Part shown: positions 54,496-64,000 of the stretch, piece by piece
How positions within the stretch are numbered: position 1 is the stretch's first letter
Layout of the letters: every line of letters starts with the position of its first letter
Assembly: GCA_020744225.1 (NCBI GenBank)
Contig: JAGMWG010000011.1
Coordinates: forward strand, 496,001-560,000
DNA: 64,000 nt
DNA from: Paraphoma chrysanthemicola
Taxonomy: Eukaryota > Ascomycota > Dothideomycetes > Pleosporales > Phaeosphaeriaceae
Direction of reading: 5' to 3'
The notes under the pieces: model-generated
The model's database searches: none
Told to the model about the DNA's origin: nothing
The model's input: the letters and a program-made list of their open reading frames with translations, nothing else
Made by a program: the position numbers and the translations under genes

Positions 54496-56733
54496 TCATG
54501 CCATGTTGCCCGCCAAACCGAGGAAGAGTGCTTGCGCAGCGAGTTGTAGTGTCCAAATGCCGACTTTCTTTATGCGGCGCTTGCGCACAGTTCGGTCGTC
54601 GAGCACATCGCGAGCAAAGGCATCATACATCTGAGCGAGTGTTAGTGTTGTATTGGGGTACAAAGAAGTGAAGACTGAGCATACCTCGCGTGATACTTCC
54701 TCCATCAGGCCGCTGTCGTAGAGTGACCAGCTACCGTCAAACTCGTTGACGCGCTTCACGACTCTGCAGTTCACTGGAATGAAGGTGCGTTTGGAATTGA
54801 TGTATGCGACAATGGGTCGTACAAGCGCATTGTTGACGTAGGATATATCGCGAGTGAAAATTGGGACCGCAGCTCGCACATCGTTAAGATGCACGCGCAT
54901 GTCCATGATCATGAAGCGCTTGTCTTCTTCCGTCTCTTCTTGTTGGTCGGTACCATCTTCATGATGCTCATCTAGTCCATGTGGGGCGTGATCTGAGAAG
55001 TGATGCTTGCGGCCGTTCTGAGTGACCGTGGCTTCAACACGGTCGTACATGTCTGACATTACTTTGGCCAAGCTTTCATCGTCGTCGTTCGGCAGCATGA
55101 TATCTGCTATAATGTCTACGTTGCCCTCGTGTATCCACGAAAATGGACCATCGTAGCCACGGTTGAGGTGGTCTATATTGAGAGCATCGATCCGTATCCG
55201 GCTGTGCTTCTTCCATGTGCTGCCATCTTCACTTTCACGACCGTGACTGAGCTGTGTTCCAGTGTAGTTGTGCGTTTGGCGAGGATGAATTGTGAAAAGG
55301 GAGTTGTCGAATGACCCGGACATCATGTTGGCCGAAAGGAAGTCGTAGAACAGCCATTGTTTTCGAAGTTGCGGCAGGTCACACGAATATACGCTGACTG
55401 CGAAAGGACGGAAGCCGCCCGGTTGGTAGACTGTAACGAGCAGGTCTTCCATCTTGAACGAATTCAGTTCGAAATCGCCTGGGTTGTGCTCGTGCTTGTA
55501 AGACCTAGGATCGACTCCTTCGATTGTGTGGACGCTTGTTCGGTCGATGACACCTCGAATACCCTTAATCTCGACGTCTTCTAGCAGACCCTTGCCATTG
55601 AACCATTTGGAAAATGACAGCGTGACATTCACGGTATCGATGGAGATGTCAAATTGAGTGTAGTTTGTGTCTTCCTCTTGCTCGACTCCCGGTGCAACTG
55701 CCTCTTTTCCATCTTGTTCGTCCTTTTCTTGCTGAGCTTTGGCAGCAATAGCTGCAGCCAATTCAGTCTGCGAACCTTTGCTGACTTTGCCTCCTTTCTG
55801 ACCCGGTCGTCTCGACACATAAACTTTTCTGAACGAAATGACGCCGTCTTTCCACTTGGGCACCACGGCAGTCTCGAAGACGACCTTGATGCCGGAAGAC
55901 TTGGTCAGGTAGTTGCCGATCCATTTCGCGAGTGTTTCTTGCGAGAAGGCGGTGTTGATCAAGAAGACGGTCAACATGAAGAATGTGGTTGTCCCAAGCA
56001 CGATCCACAGCACATGTGCAGCGAGAATCCACGAGAACAGCGCATAGATTTCATCTGCATTGAACGGCCGTGCGCTTCGTATTGTGAGCCACTTGAAGTG
56101 TATTTTGATTCGAGACCAGAAGCCAGAGGCTGCTTCTAACAGCTCGGCTTTGGTGGGACGGTATAGGTGCGGAAGAGAGTGGGGTATGCGGTCGAGCAAG
56201 TGCTTGCTGGAAGGCTGCGAGGGATCGGGTTTCGCATTCGCGGGCTGTTTCGCGGGTTTAGGGAACCCTTGAGGCTGAGGAGAAAGGGTGGCTTGCGGTG
56301 CCTGTGGTGGAGCTGTGCGTTTGTTGCTGGATGAGCTGTCCGTCACTGAGCTCTTGTTCCGCCGGTCGCCACTTCCATTCTTCTTGGCGGCCTTCTTTGA
56401 TCTTGACGACGCATTCCTGGCCCATGCTGAGAGCACGGCGACCGTCACGCTCCGCTGGGTATGACTTGTGCGTGCAAGTGGCTGGCGTAACAGCGGCGCG
56501 AAGCAAGGCGCGGCATTTGGCGGCGGAGGTATTGACGACAGGCCGAACGCGTGCGTTCTGGAGGCAAACGATCGAGACTGCGCTCCATTGCTTGACAGAG
56601 ATTTTGACCAGGTGGTTATGGTGAAGCGCGGAAGAGGACCATTGTGCGTCAGCGGCTGGTCGACGACTGAGCGCCGCAGAATGGCGCCTACAGTCCAGCC
56701 TACATTCCTGCTCATTATATTCACCGCAGCCAC
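54496..56733 (-). CDS. MDM31: Mdm31/Mdm32-family mitochondrial inner-membrane protein
   Basis: Exons 56733-54685 and 54630-54496 on the minus strand give 727 residues. The N-terminus is rich in Arg and Ser with few acids (a mitochondrial presequence). A Lys/Pro-rich stretch precedes PHSLPHLYRPTKAELLEAAS and a transmembrane segment (FSWILAAHVLWIVLGTTTFF). The conserved intermembrane-space region follows (TNYTQFDISIDTVNVTLSFS, then GVIDRTSVHTIEG). A second hydrophobic stretch closes the protein (LQLAAQALFLGLAG). The 54-nt segment 54631-54684 has GTATGC, CTAAC and CAG and is treated as an in-frame intron, since family members run directly from VSRE to MYDAFARDV. The family is needed for mitochondrial shape, mtDNA maintenance and lipid balance. 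Mdm31 versus Mdm32 is not settled. Confidence 0.88.
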   Translation of the reverse strand: MAAVNIMSRNVGWTVGAILRRSVVDQPLTHNGPLPRFTITTWSKSLSSNGAQSRSFASRTHAFGLSSIPPPPNAAPCFAPLLRQPLARTSHTQRSVTVAVLSAWARNASSRSKKAAKKNGSGDRRNKSSVTDSSSSNKRTAPPQAPQATLSPQPQGFPKPAKQPANAKPDPSQPSSKHLLDRIPHSLPHLYRPTKAELLEAASGFWSRIKIHFKWLTIRSARPFNADEIYALFSWILAAHVLWIVLGTTTFFMLTVFLINTAFSQETLAKWIGNYLTKSSGIKVVFETAVVPKWKDGVISFRKVYVSRRPGQKGGKVSKGSQTELAAAIAAKAQQEKDEQDGKEAVAPGVEQEEDTNYTQFDISIDTVNVTLSFSKWFNGKGLLEDVEIKGIRGVIDRTSVHTIEGVDPRSYKHEHNPGDFELNSFKMEDLLVTVYQPGGFRPFAVSVYSCDLPQLRKQWLFYDFLSANMMSGSFDNSLFTIHPRQTHNYTGTQLSHGRESEDGSTWKKHSRIRIDALNIDHLNRGYDGPFSWIHEGNVDIIADIMLPNDDDESLAKVMSDMYDRVEATVTQNGRKHHFSDHAPHGLDEHHEDGTDQQEETEEDKRFMIMDMRVHLNDVRAAVPIFTRDISYVNNALVRPIVAYINSKRTFIPVNCRVVKRVNEFDGSWSLYDSGLMEEVSREVCSVFTSLYPNTTLTLAQMYDAFARDVLDDRTVRKRRIKKVGIWTLQLAAQALFLGLAGNMA

Positions 56734-57036
56734 ATGGTCGACGCCCGCAAGTCAAAGAGTGCGGCGTTGTGGGAGGGCGGAGAGTGCAGTTGGAGGGCTG
56801 GAGAGGTGAGTAACTTCCAAGATTCACGTCATTATGCAAGCGCAGACGGAAAGACGGTGAATGCGCTAGCACTCAGCCGGCTCCACCAGCCATCTCGCCT
56901 CTCCAAAATTCGCGACTGGACTTTTGTTTTTCTTATCGATAACCCCGCCAAATTTCTGAACACACGGCAAAGCCACACGAACACGCACCCAGCAGTCTCG
57001 ACTTCTATTGCAGAACACGCGGATCATACACACAAC
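56734..57036. promoter_or_regulatory. Divergent promoter of the Mdm31-family gene and PNO1
   Basis: 303 bp between opposing starts. The frame of PNO1 is open through this stretch but lacks family similarity before ATG 57037. Confidence 0.5.
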
Positions 57037-57828
57037 ATGCCAGCACCCACAGCGCTCCAGCGCCGGCCAGAAGAGCTCGCAGACAACGTGGCTGAGGACA
57101 TGGCCGTGGACGCCAGCACCGTCCCACTGCCCGAAGACAACGACGCAGAACTAGTCGACATGAGCATCGAGCCAGAAGCTGCCCCCGTAGTCGCAGCCGA
57201 AGACTCTGCAGAAGACACAGCCATGACAGACGAGAGCGGTCGACCGAAATTTGCACCTGCAAAGGCGATACCGCTCGCCTTCCGCCGGGAGCAGCGCAAA
57301 GTGCCTATCCCACCGCACCGCATGACCCCGCTGAAGGGCGCCTGGCCCAAGATCTACCCTCCTCTTGTCGAACATCTCAAACTTCAAGTCCGCATGAACA
57401 TGAAGACCAAGTCCGTCGAACTGCGCACCTCAGCCAGCACCACCGACACAGGCGCACTGCAAAAGGGCGAAGACTTCGTCAAGGCCTTCACGCTGGGCTT
57501 TGACGTTGACGATGCCATCGCGCTTCTTCGTTTGGACGACCTTTACATTGAGACTTTTGAGATCAAGGACGTCAAGACGCTGCAGGGCGAACACATGGGC
57601 CGAGCGATTGGGCGCATAGCAGGCAAGGACGGAAAGACCAAGTTCGCCATTGAGAACGCATCGCGGACAAGAGTAGTGCTGGCAGACTCCAAGATCCATA
57701 TCCTCGGAGGCTTCAAGAACATTCACATCGCACGGGAAGCCATTGTCAGCCTGATTCTCGGTCAAAACCCAAGCAAGGTATACGGCAACCTCCGGACTGT
57801 GGCTGGACGGATGAAAGAGAGGTTCTAA
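57037..57828 (+). CDS. PNO1: Pno1/Dim2 KH-domain ribosome-assembly factor
   Basis: 263 residues from ATG 57037. An acidic N-terminus (about 70 residues) is followed by the conserved block KVPIPPHRMTPLKGAWPKIY. The KH-like region comes next (FDVDDAIALLRLDDLYIETF, GRIAGKDGKTKFAIENASRT, and HILGGFKNIHIAREAIVSLI) and the end is NLRTVAGRMKERF. It is a partner of Nob1 and Dim1 that covers the 3' end of 18S pre-rRNA during late 40S assembly. The frame stays open 101 codons upstream, but that part is not conserved in character and includes the shared promoter, so the downstream ATG is chosen. Confidence 0.95.
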   Translation: MPAPTALQRRPEELADNVAEDMAVDASTVPLPEDNDAELVDMSIEPEAAPVVAAEDSAEDTAMTDESGRPKFAPAKAIPLAFRREQRKVPIPPHRMTPLKGAWPKIYPPLVEHLKLQVRMNMKTKSVELRTSASTTDTGALQKGEDFVKAFTLGFDVDDAIALLRLDDLYIETFEIKDVKTLQGEHMGRAIGRIAGKDGKTKFAIENASRTRVVLADSKIHILGGFKNIHIAREAIVSLILGQNPSKVYGNLRTVAGRMKERF

Positions 57829-59420
57829 GGAAGGCAAAAAGCGATGTTGCATTTACACGGCGTTCAGGCTCTGGCGGGATACCATCTGACATGATTTCAT
57901 GCTTGCAGCACGACGAGCTAGAGAGTACTTCAAGACTAGAGCATTGTTCCATGATTACGAGGCAGTGCTGCCTCATTGATACATCTATGGACGAATTGCT
58001 CCCAGAACAGACCACAATCTAGCTGCACTGATAACATTGAAGCTGTGACTTGGAACAGGCACTGTACCTACCTATGTGTAGCCGACTCGGGTGACTTCCC
58101 TTGCGGACACGACGTCGTGCATCGAGAATGATTTGTCGGAAAACCCAGTGATTACATTGTGCCCATACATCTGACCACACTTCTCCGCACGGAATCAGGA
58201 ATCTCATGGCATCCGGATGAATATCAACCAGTAGCTGGACTGATAGTCAAGCAGTGGGTCTGATCCAAGACTGACGCATATGTAAGATCACAGCGACTGC
58301 AGTTTCGAAGACATTCTAGCATGCATCTTCCCACTGTACTGCCACGCCATTCGGTGAGCAACCATGAGCCGACCCCGAATAGGCGGGGTTGGCCATCCAT
58401 GTATTCTTCTTGGTCTTACACAACACCCTATTAGTAAGAGAGGACCAAGACCTTGCCTAGAAATTAGCGTAAAAGATGGATCAAGCAACTCTCCTACATC
58501 TGATGTATACCATGGTAAAAGCGTGATCTTGTCTCGAAGAACGCTATGTTAGCAGCCATGCTGCTTGCGTGCCCAACCACCCGGCGCATGGGACACCAGG
58601 TAGACAACCAGGCCGATGGGCTTCTAGTGATGGTATCGGAATTCAACTCCGCACTCGGTCTTATAAACGATGCTCCACGGACGAAATGCATATCTCGTCA
58701 ATGTCGATGTGGGGCGAGGATTCAGCCAGAAGATGATCGTCCGACCCTCCGACGGGAATGCCAAGCACCTGCCATTCTGGAATGTAGTCAAGCTTTTTGA
58801 CGAATCTGGCTGTTTCAACGGCCCCTGATTGGTTACATAGCCCTGCCGCTGGCCCGCAAGCCGTGATCCGGTCGTCTGAGTTGCCAGGCCGCTGCCGGAC
58901 TTAACCTCCCAGATCTGGGGATACGCCATACGGTAGCGATCCTCCGTCTCAAAATGTCTGGACCCGCGGTGCGGACGGTCGTGACTTGCCTCCGCCTTTC
59001 AGCTGGTGCCTCTCTACATTGCTCTCTGCCATGTCTTCTCCATTCCTCGACTAAACCAACCTTCTGCTCTCTGCCCTTTTCTCCCTCCTTACAATCGTAG
59101 CATACAGCGAAATTGTCATCATCAGCGTAAGATAAGGTTTACGGGTGTTCCCGCCCACAGTCTCACGGTCCGGTAAGAGTTACTTTCATTTGTCGTCAGC
59201 GTTTCCTCGCCTGCCGCACCCTGCCCATAAGTTAGGTTGAGTGCTGCGCGGATGTCTTCACGGCCATGAGAGCCACCGCCGTGTACCCAGTACTTGAGTG
59301 AGGAGGCTCTTAGTGCGCTATAGAGTCTGCGCTGAACTCTCAGAATTGTGCGAAGATCTTCAGCACTGCTCACGAGACTAATCATGAGATGTCTAGATTT
59401 CTCCACATTCAATCTCCACA
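57829..59420. other. Intergenic region between PNO1 and the MFS transporter
   Basis: No supported gene over about 1.6 kb. A 101-codon minus-strand frame (58624-58929) and shorter overlapping frames at 58.3-58.8 kb show no recognised domain. The sequence before ATG 59421 is ordinary promoter-like DNA. Confidence 0.45.
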
Positions 59421-61071
59421 ATGACAACTCCCGCATTAACACGCGATCTGCAAGACGAGAAGGCCAGTGAAGCGTTTGCACAAGGTCACGATGTTGAAGG
59501 TATCCCGGAGGATACCTACCTTAAAGATGTAGAGAAGGGCGATCACAGCCAGGCGCAATCGACACACACAGACGAGCGTACACTGTCCGGCGATGCGCTA
59601 GCGGTCGAAGAGCAACAACGTGATCCAAATATCGTGGATTGGGACGGCCCAGATGATCCAGCGAACCCGCAAAACTGGACGCAATCGAAGAAATGGGGTA
59701 TCATCGCTGCCTTGAGTACAACCACTTTGATCACGCCGCTAGCATCATCATTCTTCGCACCAGGAGTACCGCAAGTCCTCAAGACCTTCGATGAAACCTC
59801 TAATCTCATTGCGGCGTTCGTTGTCTCCATCTGTAAGTGTGCGCGCACGAAGTGCAATGAGGCAAACACTGACTTCGACAGATATCCTGGGATTTGCTCT
59901 CGGTCCGCTGATCATCGCTCCAATGTCCGAACTGTACGGCAGAGCACTTCTTTACAATATTTCCAACGCGCTCTTCGTAATCTTCAACATCGCTTGCGCG
60001 CTCTCGAACTCCATGGGCATGCTCATCGCCTTTCGCCTGCTCGCGGGCTGCGCAGGTTCGGCACCCCTTACACTCGGTGGTGGAACAATCGCCGACATGT
60101 TTCCACCCGAACAACGCGCTGGTGCAATGGCCATCTGGAGTCTTGGTCCCCTGCTCGGTCCCGTCATTGGCCCCATATGTGGCGGCTTCCTCGTTCAATC
60201 CATCTCTTGGCGTTGGGTATTCTGGATCCTGGCTATCGCCGGGGGTGCCTTTAGCCTCATGCTCTTCTTTGTCGGACGTGAGACATACCACCCGATTCTC
60301 CTGGAGCGCAAGGCCGCTGCCCTGCGCAAGGAGACTGGGAATCCGAATCTGCAGTCCAAGCTGAAACTGCAGCTGCCACCCAGGGAAATCTTTATCCGTG
60401 CGATCTCGCGGCCACTAAAGATGCTCTTCCTGAGTCCGATTGTTGGACTGATGTCAACATACATTGCGATCAATTACGGCATTCTTTACCTCTTTTTCAC
60501 GACTATGACCTTCGTTTTCGAGGGCCAATATGGATTTTCCTCTGGCTCCGTCGGTCTCAGCTATATCGGCATTGGTGTGGGAATGTTGGTTGGGATGGCG
60601 TTCTTGGGTACCATTTCCGATCGCGAGATTAAGAAACAACAGGCCATTGGCGACGTCAAACCTGAGCACCGTCTCCCACTCGTCCTCACGCTTCCCGGGG
60701 CAATTGGCCTGCCAATCGGCATCTTTATCTACGGCTGGACAACATATTACAAAGTACATTGGATAGTACCAATCATCTCGACAGCTTTCGTCGGCATCGG
60801 TAATCTTACCGCCATGATGACCATCCAAACCTATCTTGTCGACGCATTTACAATCCACGCCGCTTCAGCCATCGCTGCAAACACAGTTCTACGATCCATC
60901 TTCGGCGCCGTATTGCCACTAGCTGGCCTGGATATGTTCGACGCGCTGGGTCTCGGGTGGGGAAACAGTCTACTCGGTTTCATCGGCGTTGCGTTTATTC
61001 CCATACCACTTTTCTTCAGGTTCTACGGCGAGCGGATTCGCACGAATCCCAAGTTCCAGGTCCAATTTTAG
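59421..61071 (+). CDS. MFS transporter, DHA1 drug:H+ antiporter type
   Basis: Exons 59421-59832 and 59882-61071 encode 533 residues. A charged cytosolic N-terminus of about 80 residues ends with DDPANPQNWTQSKKW, the entry motif of fungal DHA1 proteins. About twelve membrane segments follow, with LGFALGPLIIAPMSELYGR (restored by the intron), FRLLAGCAGSAPLTLGGGTI, and the antiporter motif C-like GPLLGPVIGPICGGFL. This subgroup includes polyamine (TPO) and azole/multidrug exporters; the real substrate is unknown. The 49-bp intron has GTAAGT and a CTGAC branch point. Confidence 0.92.
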
Positions 61072-61567
61072 ATGGAAGACATGTTATAGCGTAGGCATTT
61101 GCATATGAGGCGTAATTGTTCTTGCATAAAACATCTATAGAGAAAGGGGTCAAAATCACAGTAGAGCATATAGACGCAATTAATGTAAACGGTATTCAGG
61201 TGGATCTTCTTCTTCATGATAAGATACATTTGATTCCATTCTTTGGATTAGTGCGGCCTGAATATTTCCAATTGCTAGTAGAGCTTTAATCACACTCCGC
61301 ATGCAGTAGCTGGTAGGTATTCAGTGGGTTATCAAATCTGCGTTGACATCCTATACACGCGCGAGAGCCTTCAAAAGAGCTCTAATCCTGCTGCACGTGT
61401 GGCTGTTAGAAGGTCTTCAGTGTATCATAGAGTTTGCGCTGAGGCTCTACACCAACCCAAGGGCCTTCAGAAGTGTCCCATCAGACATGTCAAGGTACAG
61501 TATTTGCAAAATATCCCCTTTCTATTTCGACGCCGGAACTGCCAAAGGTATATATAGCGTACAGAAT
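61072..61567. other. Intergenic region between convergent genes
   Basis: AT-rich 3' flanks of the MFS and NACHT genes. No supported feature. Confidence 0.5.
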
Positions 61568-64000
61568 CTACTCATACTCCGGAACCTCTACATGCGGCTT
61601 CGCACTCCCAAATCGCATACTCTTGGCATAATACAATAAGAATCCATCAACCTCCATTCTCTCCTTCTGGCCCTCTTGCCGCAAGTGTTCCAGCCCACCA
61701 CCAACTTCTCCTTCCTTTGCATTCCCACTTGCACTTCCGTCTTCATTACTGCTCACCGTCCTACTCCTGCGCATACCGCCATTCCCACCCAATCCCAATC
61801 CTACACCCAACCACTTCTCTGTGCCGCCAACGCCCAGCCTCTTTCTCACCTCCCGATTAAACTCGACCGCATGCCTAATCTCCTTCTTGTCCGCTTTGAC
61901 CGCTTTAATCGCCACATACCCCTGGAGACCGAACAAGACAGCCAGATCCAAGAACGATTCCAGCGTCGTTGTCGGTGTTCCGGGGAAGGACGGTAAATCC
62001 GACGTCAGTGGCGATTTGCGGTGATGATGTAGTGCTGTTTCGGCTGCGGCGTCGAGATAGGTCAGGGGAAGTTTGGAGGTTTGGGAGTGTAGGAGGAGCG
62101 AGGATTCGAGACACAGTGCGAGATGCGGCCAGATTGGGGGTGTTGATACGGGAGACGAGGGGAGTGTTCTGAGAGCCCAGAGGTGCGCATTTGCCCATTG
62201 TGTTGTTGGGTCAAATGGGGTCGATGATGGATCGGTGCCGTTGCATGCCGAGCGGGCGGGGAGGTAGTCGCGGATTGTGCGGTGTGTGTATGTGATTTTG
62301 AGGTATTCGGCTCGACCGCGGCATTCGGGCTCGTCCTGAGGAGAGGTGTCGAAGATGCTGAAGAGGTTTCTGCATGTGTGGCGGGTCAGAGAACGCATTT
62401 CACTAATGCGTTTTGTGGTTTCGGCGCTCTTGAGGGGCTTGGTGTCGGCTGCTAGTGTGGCTTTTGTCTCGGCTGTGAGTGCAAAAGAGAGTGGGAGGAG
62501 GCCGGGACAGCTGTGTGTTTCGAGTAAAGTTGCGACTTTCCAAAAGTGCGCTGCATCCATGGGCTCAAGGCTTTGGACGATGTTTGGTATTAGCAGCTCG
62601 AGTGTAGACGGGAGTGCTTCTGCTCGACTTCTGAGAGTGGTGAAATCGTCCTCCTCTTTGGTAGTATCTAGTATGAGGCTCGTTGCTAGCGAAGCCCATA
62701 AGAAGCCTCCATCGGCCTTCTCTGCTAGTGTATTGATGACATTCATCTCTTCGACGTTGTCGGCCTTGCTGCGAAGCTGATTTAGTACATCGTACTGGCT
62801 GAACGCATTTAGAACATGCGCTCCGCTGTCTTTCTTCGTCCAGTCATCCAGCACCAGATGTGGTCGGTCCTTGAACGCTGTGTCGTATGCCGGACTTGTT
62901 CGACTTGACGCGATGATCTTGACATTCTCTTTCTTTGTCGCTTCGAGCATCATCGCCACCGGCTCTTCAGTATATGAGTCCATCTCATCCAGCCCGTCGA
63001 CCATAAAGAGAAATTTCTTCGATACGTCTGAGACCATCAGATCAAACGCCTTGCGCAGCTCTGGCAAGGCAAAATCATGCAACCCGCCACCATAGCTTGT
63101 GAACTGACTCCATCGATCTGGGAACAGCAACTGAATAATCCCCTGATCCTGCTCCAGAGGGCCATAAATCATGTCCTGCAGAGATTCATAGAGAATCGAT
63201 CGGAACAATCCAACCGGCGAGTTCTGCATCTCGCTGCCACTGTTCCAGAAGAAATATGCAGCTGTGATACCCGGAGCCGTCCCAGACCATGCTTCCAGAT
63301 AGTCGAAAATCTGTGCATTCCGAAAGAGATATTTGGTCAACATCGTCTTCCCACACCCTGCCTTCCCTGTAATCCAGAACAGATTCTCGCCCTTCGTGCT
63401 ACCCAGCCAATCCAGCAACGCACCTTCGTCTTGCATCCGCTCGTCTCCAAACACCCATCTCATGGTTCCCTCCATGGGAGTTTCAACACTATGCACCCGC
63501 TCATCCAACTGCTCGAACCACAAATGCTTGAACACTTCATCGCAGAAGAAGGCCTCAGTCTCGAGGACGATCAACTGATCCACAATCTTGGCAAACTCTT
63601 CAACATTTTTCTTCTTGTTGGGTTTCCACTGATTCGCATGAATGCTATCCAGCGCTTCATTCTGCCACTTTTCCCAATGCCGTAACTTGCCTCCCTCGCC
63701 GTCGTCTGCGAAGACAGGAAGCCCCGTTTCAGCAGATTGGTCGAGGTACTGCCGCAACGCAAGGAGCAAAGACGTGTCGATTTCTCTTCTGAGGGCGCGG
63801 AATTTCTTCTTGAGGCCCGTAACATCTTTCTTCTTCCACACGCCGTTCAAGAGCGCATCTCGCGCCGTGGGCCAGGACGCATCGGCAGCGATACCACGTG
63901 CTTGCGCGGCGATAAGAGCGTCGCGCAGACCTTCAGCTAGCTCTTTAACCTGATCGCTGTGCTTCAGGAGTTGTTGCGCAGCGTCGCTAAGTTTGACGCC
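61568..64000 (-). CDS. NACHT-domain NTPase (NLR-like), 5' end outside the window
   Basis: 810 codons are present on the minus strand without an intron. The frame is open at the window edge, so the N-terminus is missing. The visible start (SDAAQQLLKHSDQVKELAEG) is a helical effector-type region usual for fungal NACHT proteins. The NACHT domain shows Walker A in WITGKAGCGKTMLTKYL (about 180 residues from the edge), Walker B in FLFMVDGLDEMD and the sensor-like IIASSRTSP. After it comes a winged-helix-type region (YTHRTIRDYL) and a low-complexity end. No ankyrin, WD or TPR repeats are seen at the C-terminus. Related fungal proteins act in non-self recognition; here the role is inferred. Confidence 0.87.
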   Translation of the reverse strand, partial: GVKLSDAAQQLLKHSDQVKELAEGLRDALIAAQARGIAADASWPTARDALLNGVWKKKDVTGLKKKFRALRREIDTSLLLALRQYLDQSAETGLPVFADDGEGGKLRHWEKWQNEALDSIHANQWKPNKKKNVEEFAKIVDQLIVLETEAFFCDEVFKHLWFEQLDERVHSVETPMEGTMRWVFGDERMQDEGALLDWLGSTKGENLFWITGKAGCGKTMLTKYLFRNAQIFDYLEAWSGTAPGITAAYFFWNSGSEMQNSPVGLFRSILYESLQDMIYGPLEQDQGIIQLLFPDRWSQFTSYGGGLHDFALPELRKAFDLMVSDVSKKFLFMVDGLDEMDSYTEEPVAMMLEATKKENVKIIASSRTSPAYDTAFKDRPHLVLDDWTKKDSGAHVLNAFSQYDVLNQLRSKADNVEEMNVINTLAEKADGGFLWASLATSLILDTTKEEDDFTTLRSRAEALPSTLELLIPNIVQSLEPMDAAHFWKVATLLETHSCPGLLPLSFALTAETKATLAADTKPLKSAETTKRISEMRSLTRHTCRNLFSIFDTSPQDEPECRGRAEYLKITYTHRTIRDYLPARSACNGTDPSSTPFDPTTQWANAHLWALRTLPSSPVSTPPIWPHLALCLESSLLLHSQTSKLPLTYLDAAAETALHHHRKSPLTSDLPSFPGTPTTTLESFLDLAVLFGLQGYVAIKAVKADKKEIRHAVEFNREVRKRLGVGGTEKWLGVGLGLGGNGGMRRSRTVSSNEDGSASGNAKEGEVGGGLEHLRQEGQKERMEVDGFLLYYAKSMRFGSAKPHVEVPEYE

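Noticed and set aside
58624..58929. 101-codon minus-strand ORF between PNO1 and the MFS gene
   Set aside because: No recognised domain and no convincing start context; left as intergenic.

Overview
This window is nuclear DNA of a filamentous ascomycete, most likely a dothideomycete. The signs are many short introns of about 45-135 bp with GT..AG ends and CTAAC/CTGAC branch points, a dispersed single 5S rRNA gene, and fungal-only families (HET, ankyrin and NACHT receptors, TUG/UBX, Mdm31, Msn2-type zinc finger). All gene models were read by eye: exon joins were chosen for reading frame, splice signals and family continuity.

Layout. 0-5 kb: a peroxisomal-type nitronate monooxygenase and a six-exon CAMK-like kinase. 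5.4-18 kb is an accessory block: a 5S rRNA gene, a pogo/Fot1-type MITE, a broken HET gene, an intact HET gene, a small membrane-anchored protein, a 900-residue ankyrin receptor with a STAND-type N-terminus and a C-terminal membrane segment, a 5S pseudogene, and a divergent pair made of a helical-domain pseudokinase and an active kinase carrying a VPS13-like C-terminal domain. 18-20.9 kb holds no recognisable gene. 20.9-27 kb: an amino-acid permease, a decayed ORF, a damaged intron-containing tRNA-Gln and an aldo-keto reductase. 27.4-43.6 kb is dense housekeeping sequence: FKBP prolyl isomerase, an Erj5-like ER J-protein, a PRA1/Yip3 protein, a low-complexity protein, a small J-protein, a peroxisomal CoA ligase divergent from a thioesterase, ribosomal eL36, a TUG/UBX protein and a redox-dead thioredoxin with a PITH domain. 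43.6-49.2 kb has no recognisable gene and precedes an Msn2/4-like C2H2 factor. 51.9-61.1 kb: DPH6, an Mdm31-family protein, PNO1 and an MFS transporter. The right edge cuts a NACHT NTPase.

The most notable feature is at 13.7-17.8 kb. A kinase with complete catalytic motifs, fused to a domain resembling the C-terminal PH-like domain of VPS13, faces a protein with a helical N-terminus and a catalytically dead kinase domain across a 446-bp shared promoter. The arrangement recalls the RIPK3-MLKL kinase/pseudokinase pair of animal necroptosis and sits among self/non-self recognition genes. The function is inference. The kinase's basic tail is broken by one frameshift and one stop.

A second theme is lipid and peroxisome metabolism: the nitronate monooxygenase ends in SKL, the CoA ligase ends in AKL, and the thioesterase that shares its promoter ends in SKI.
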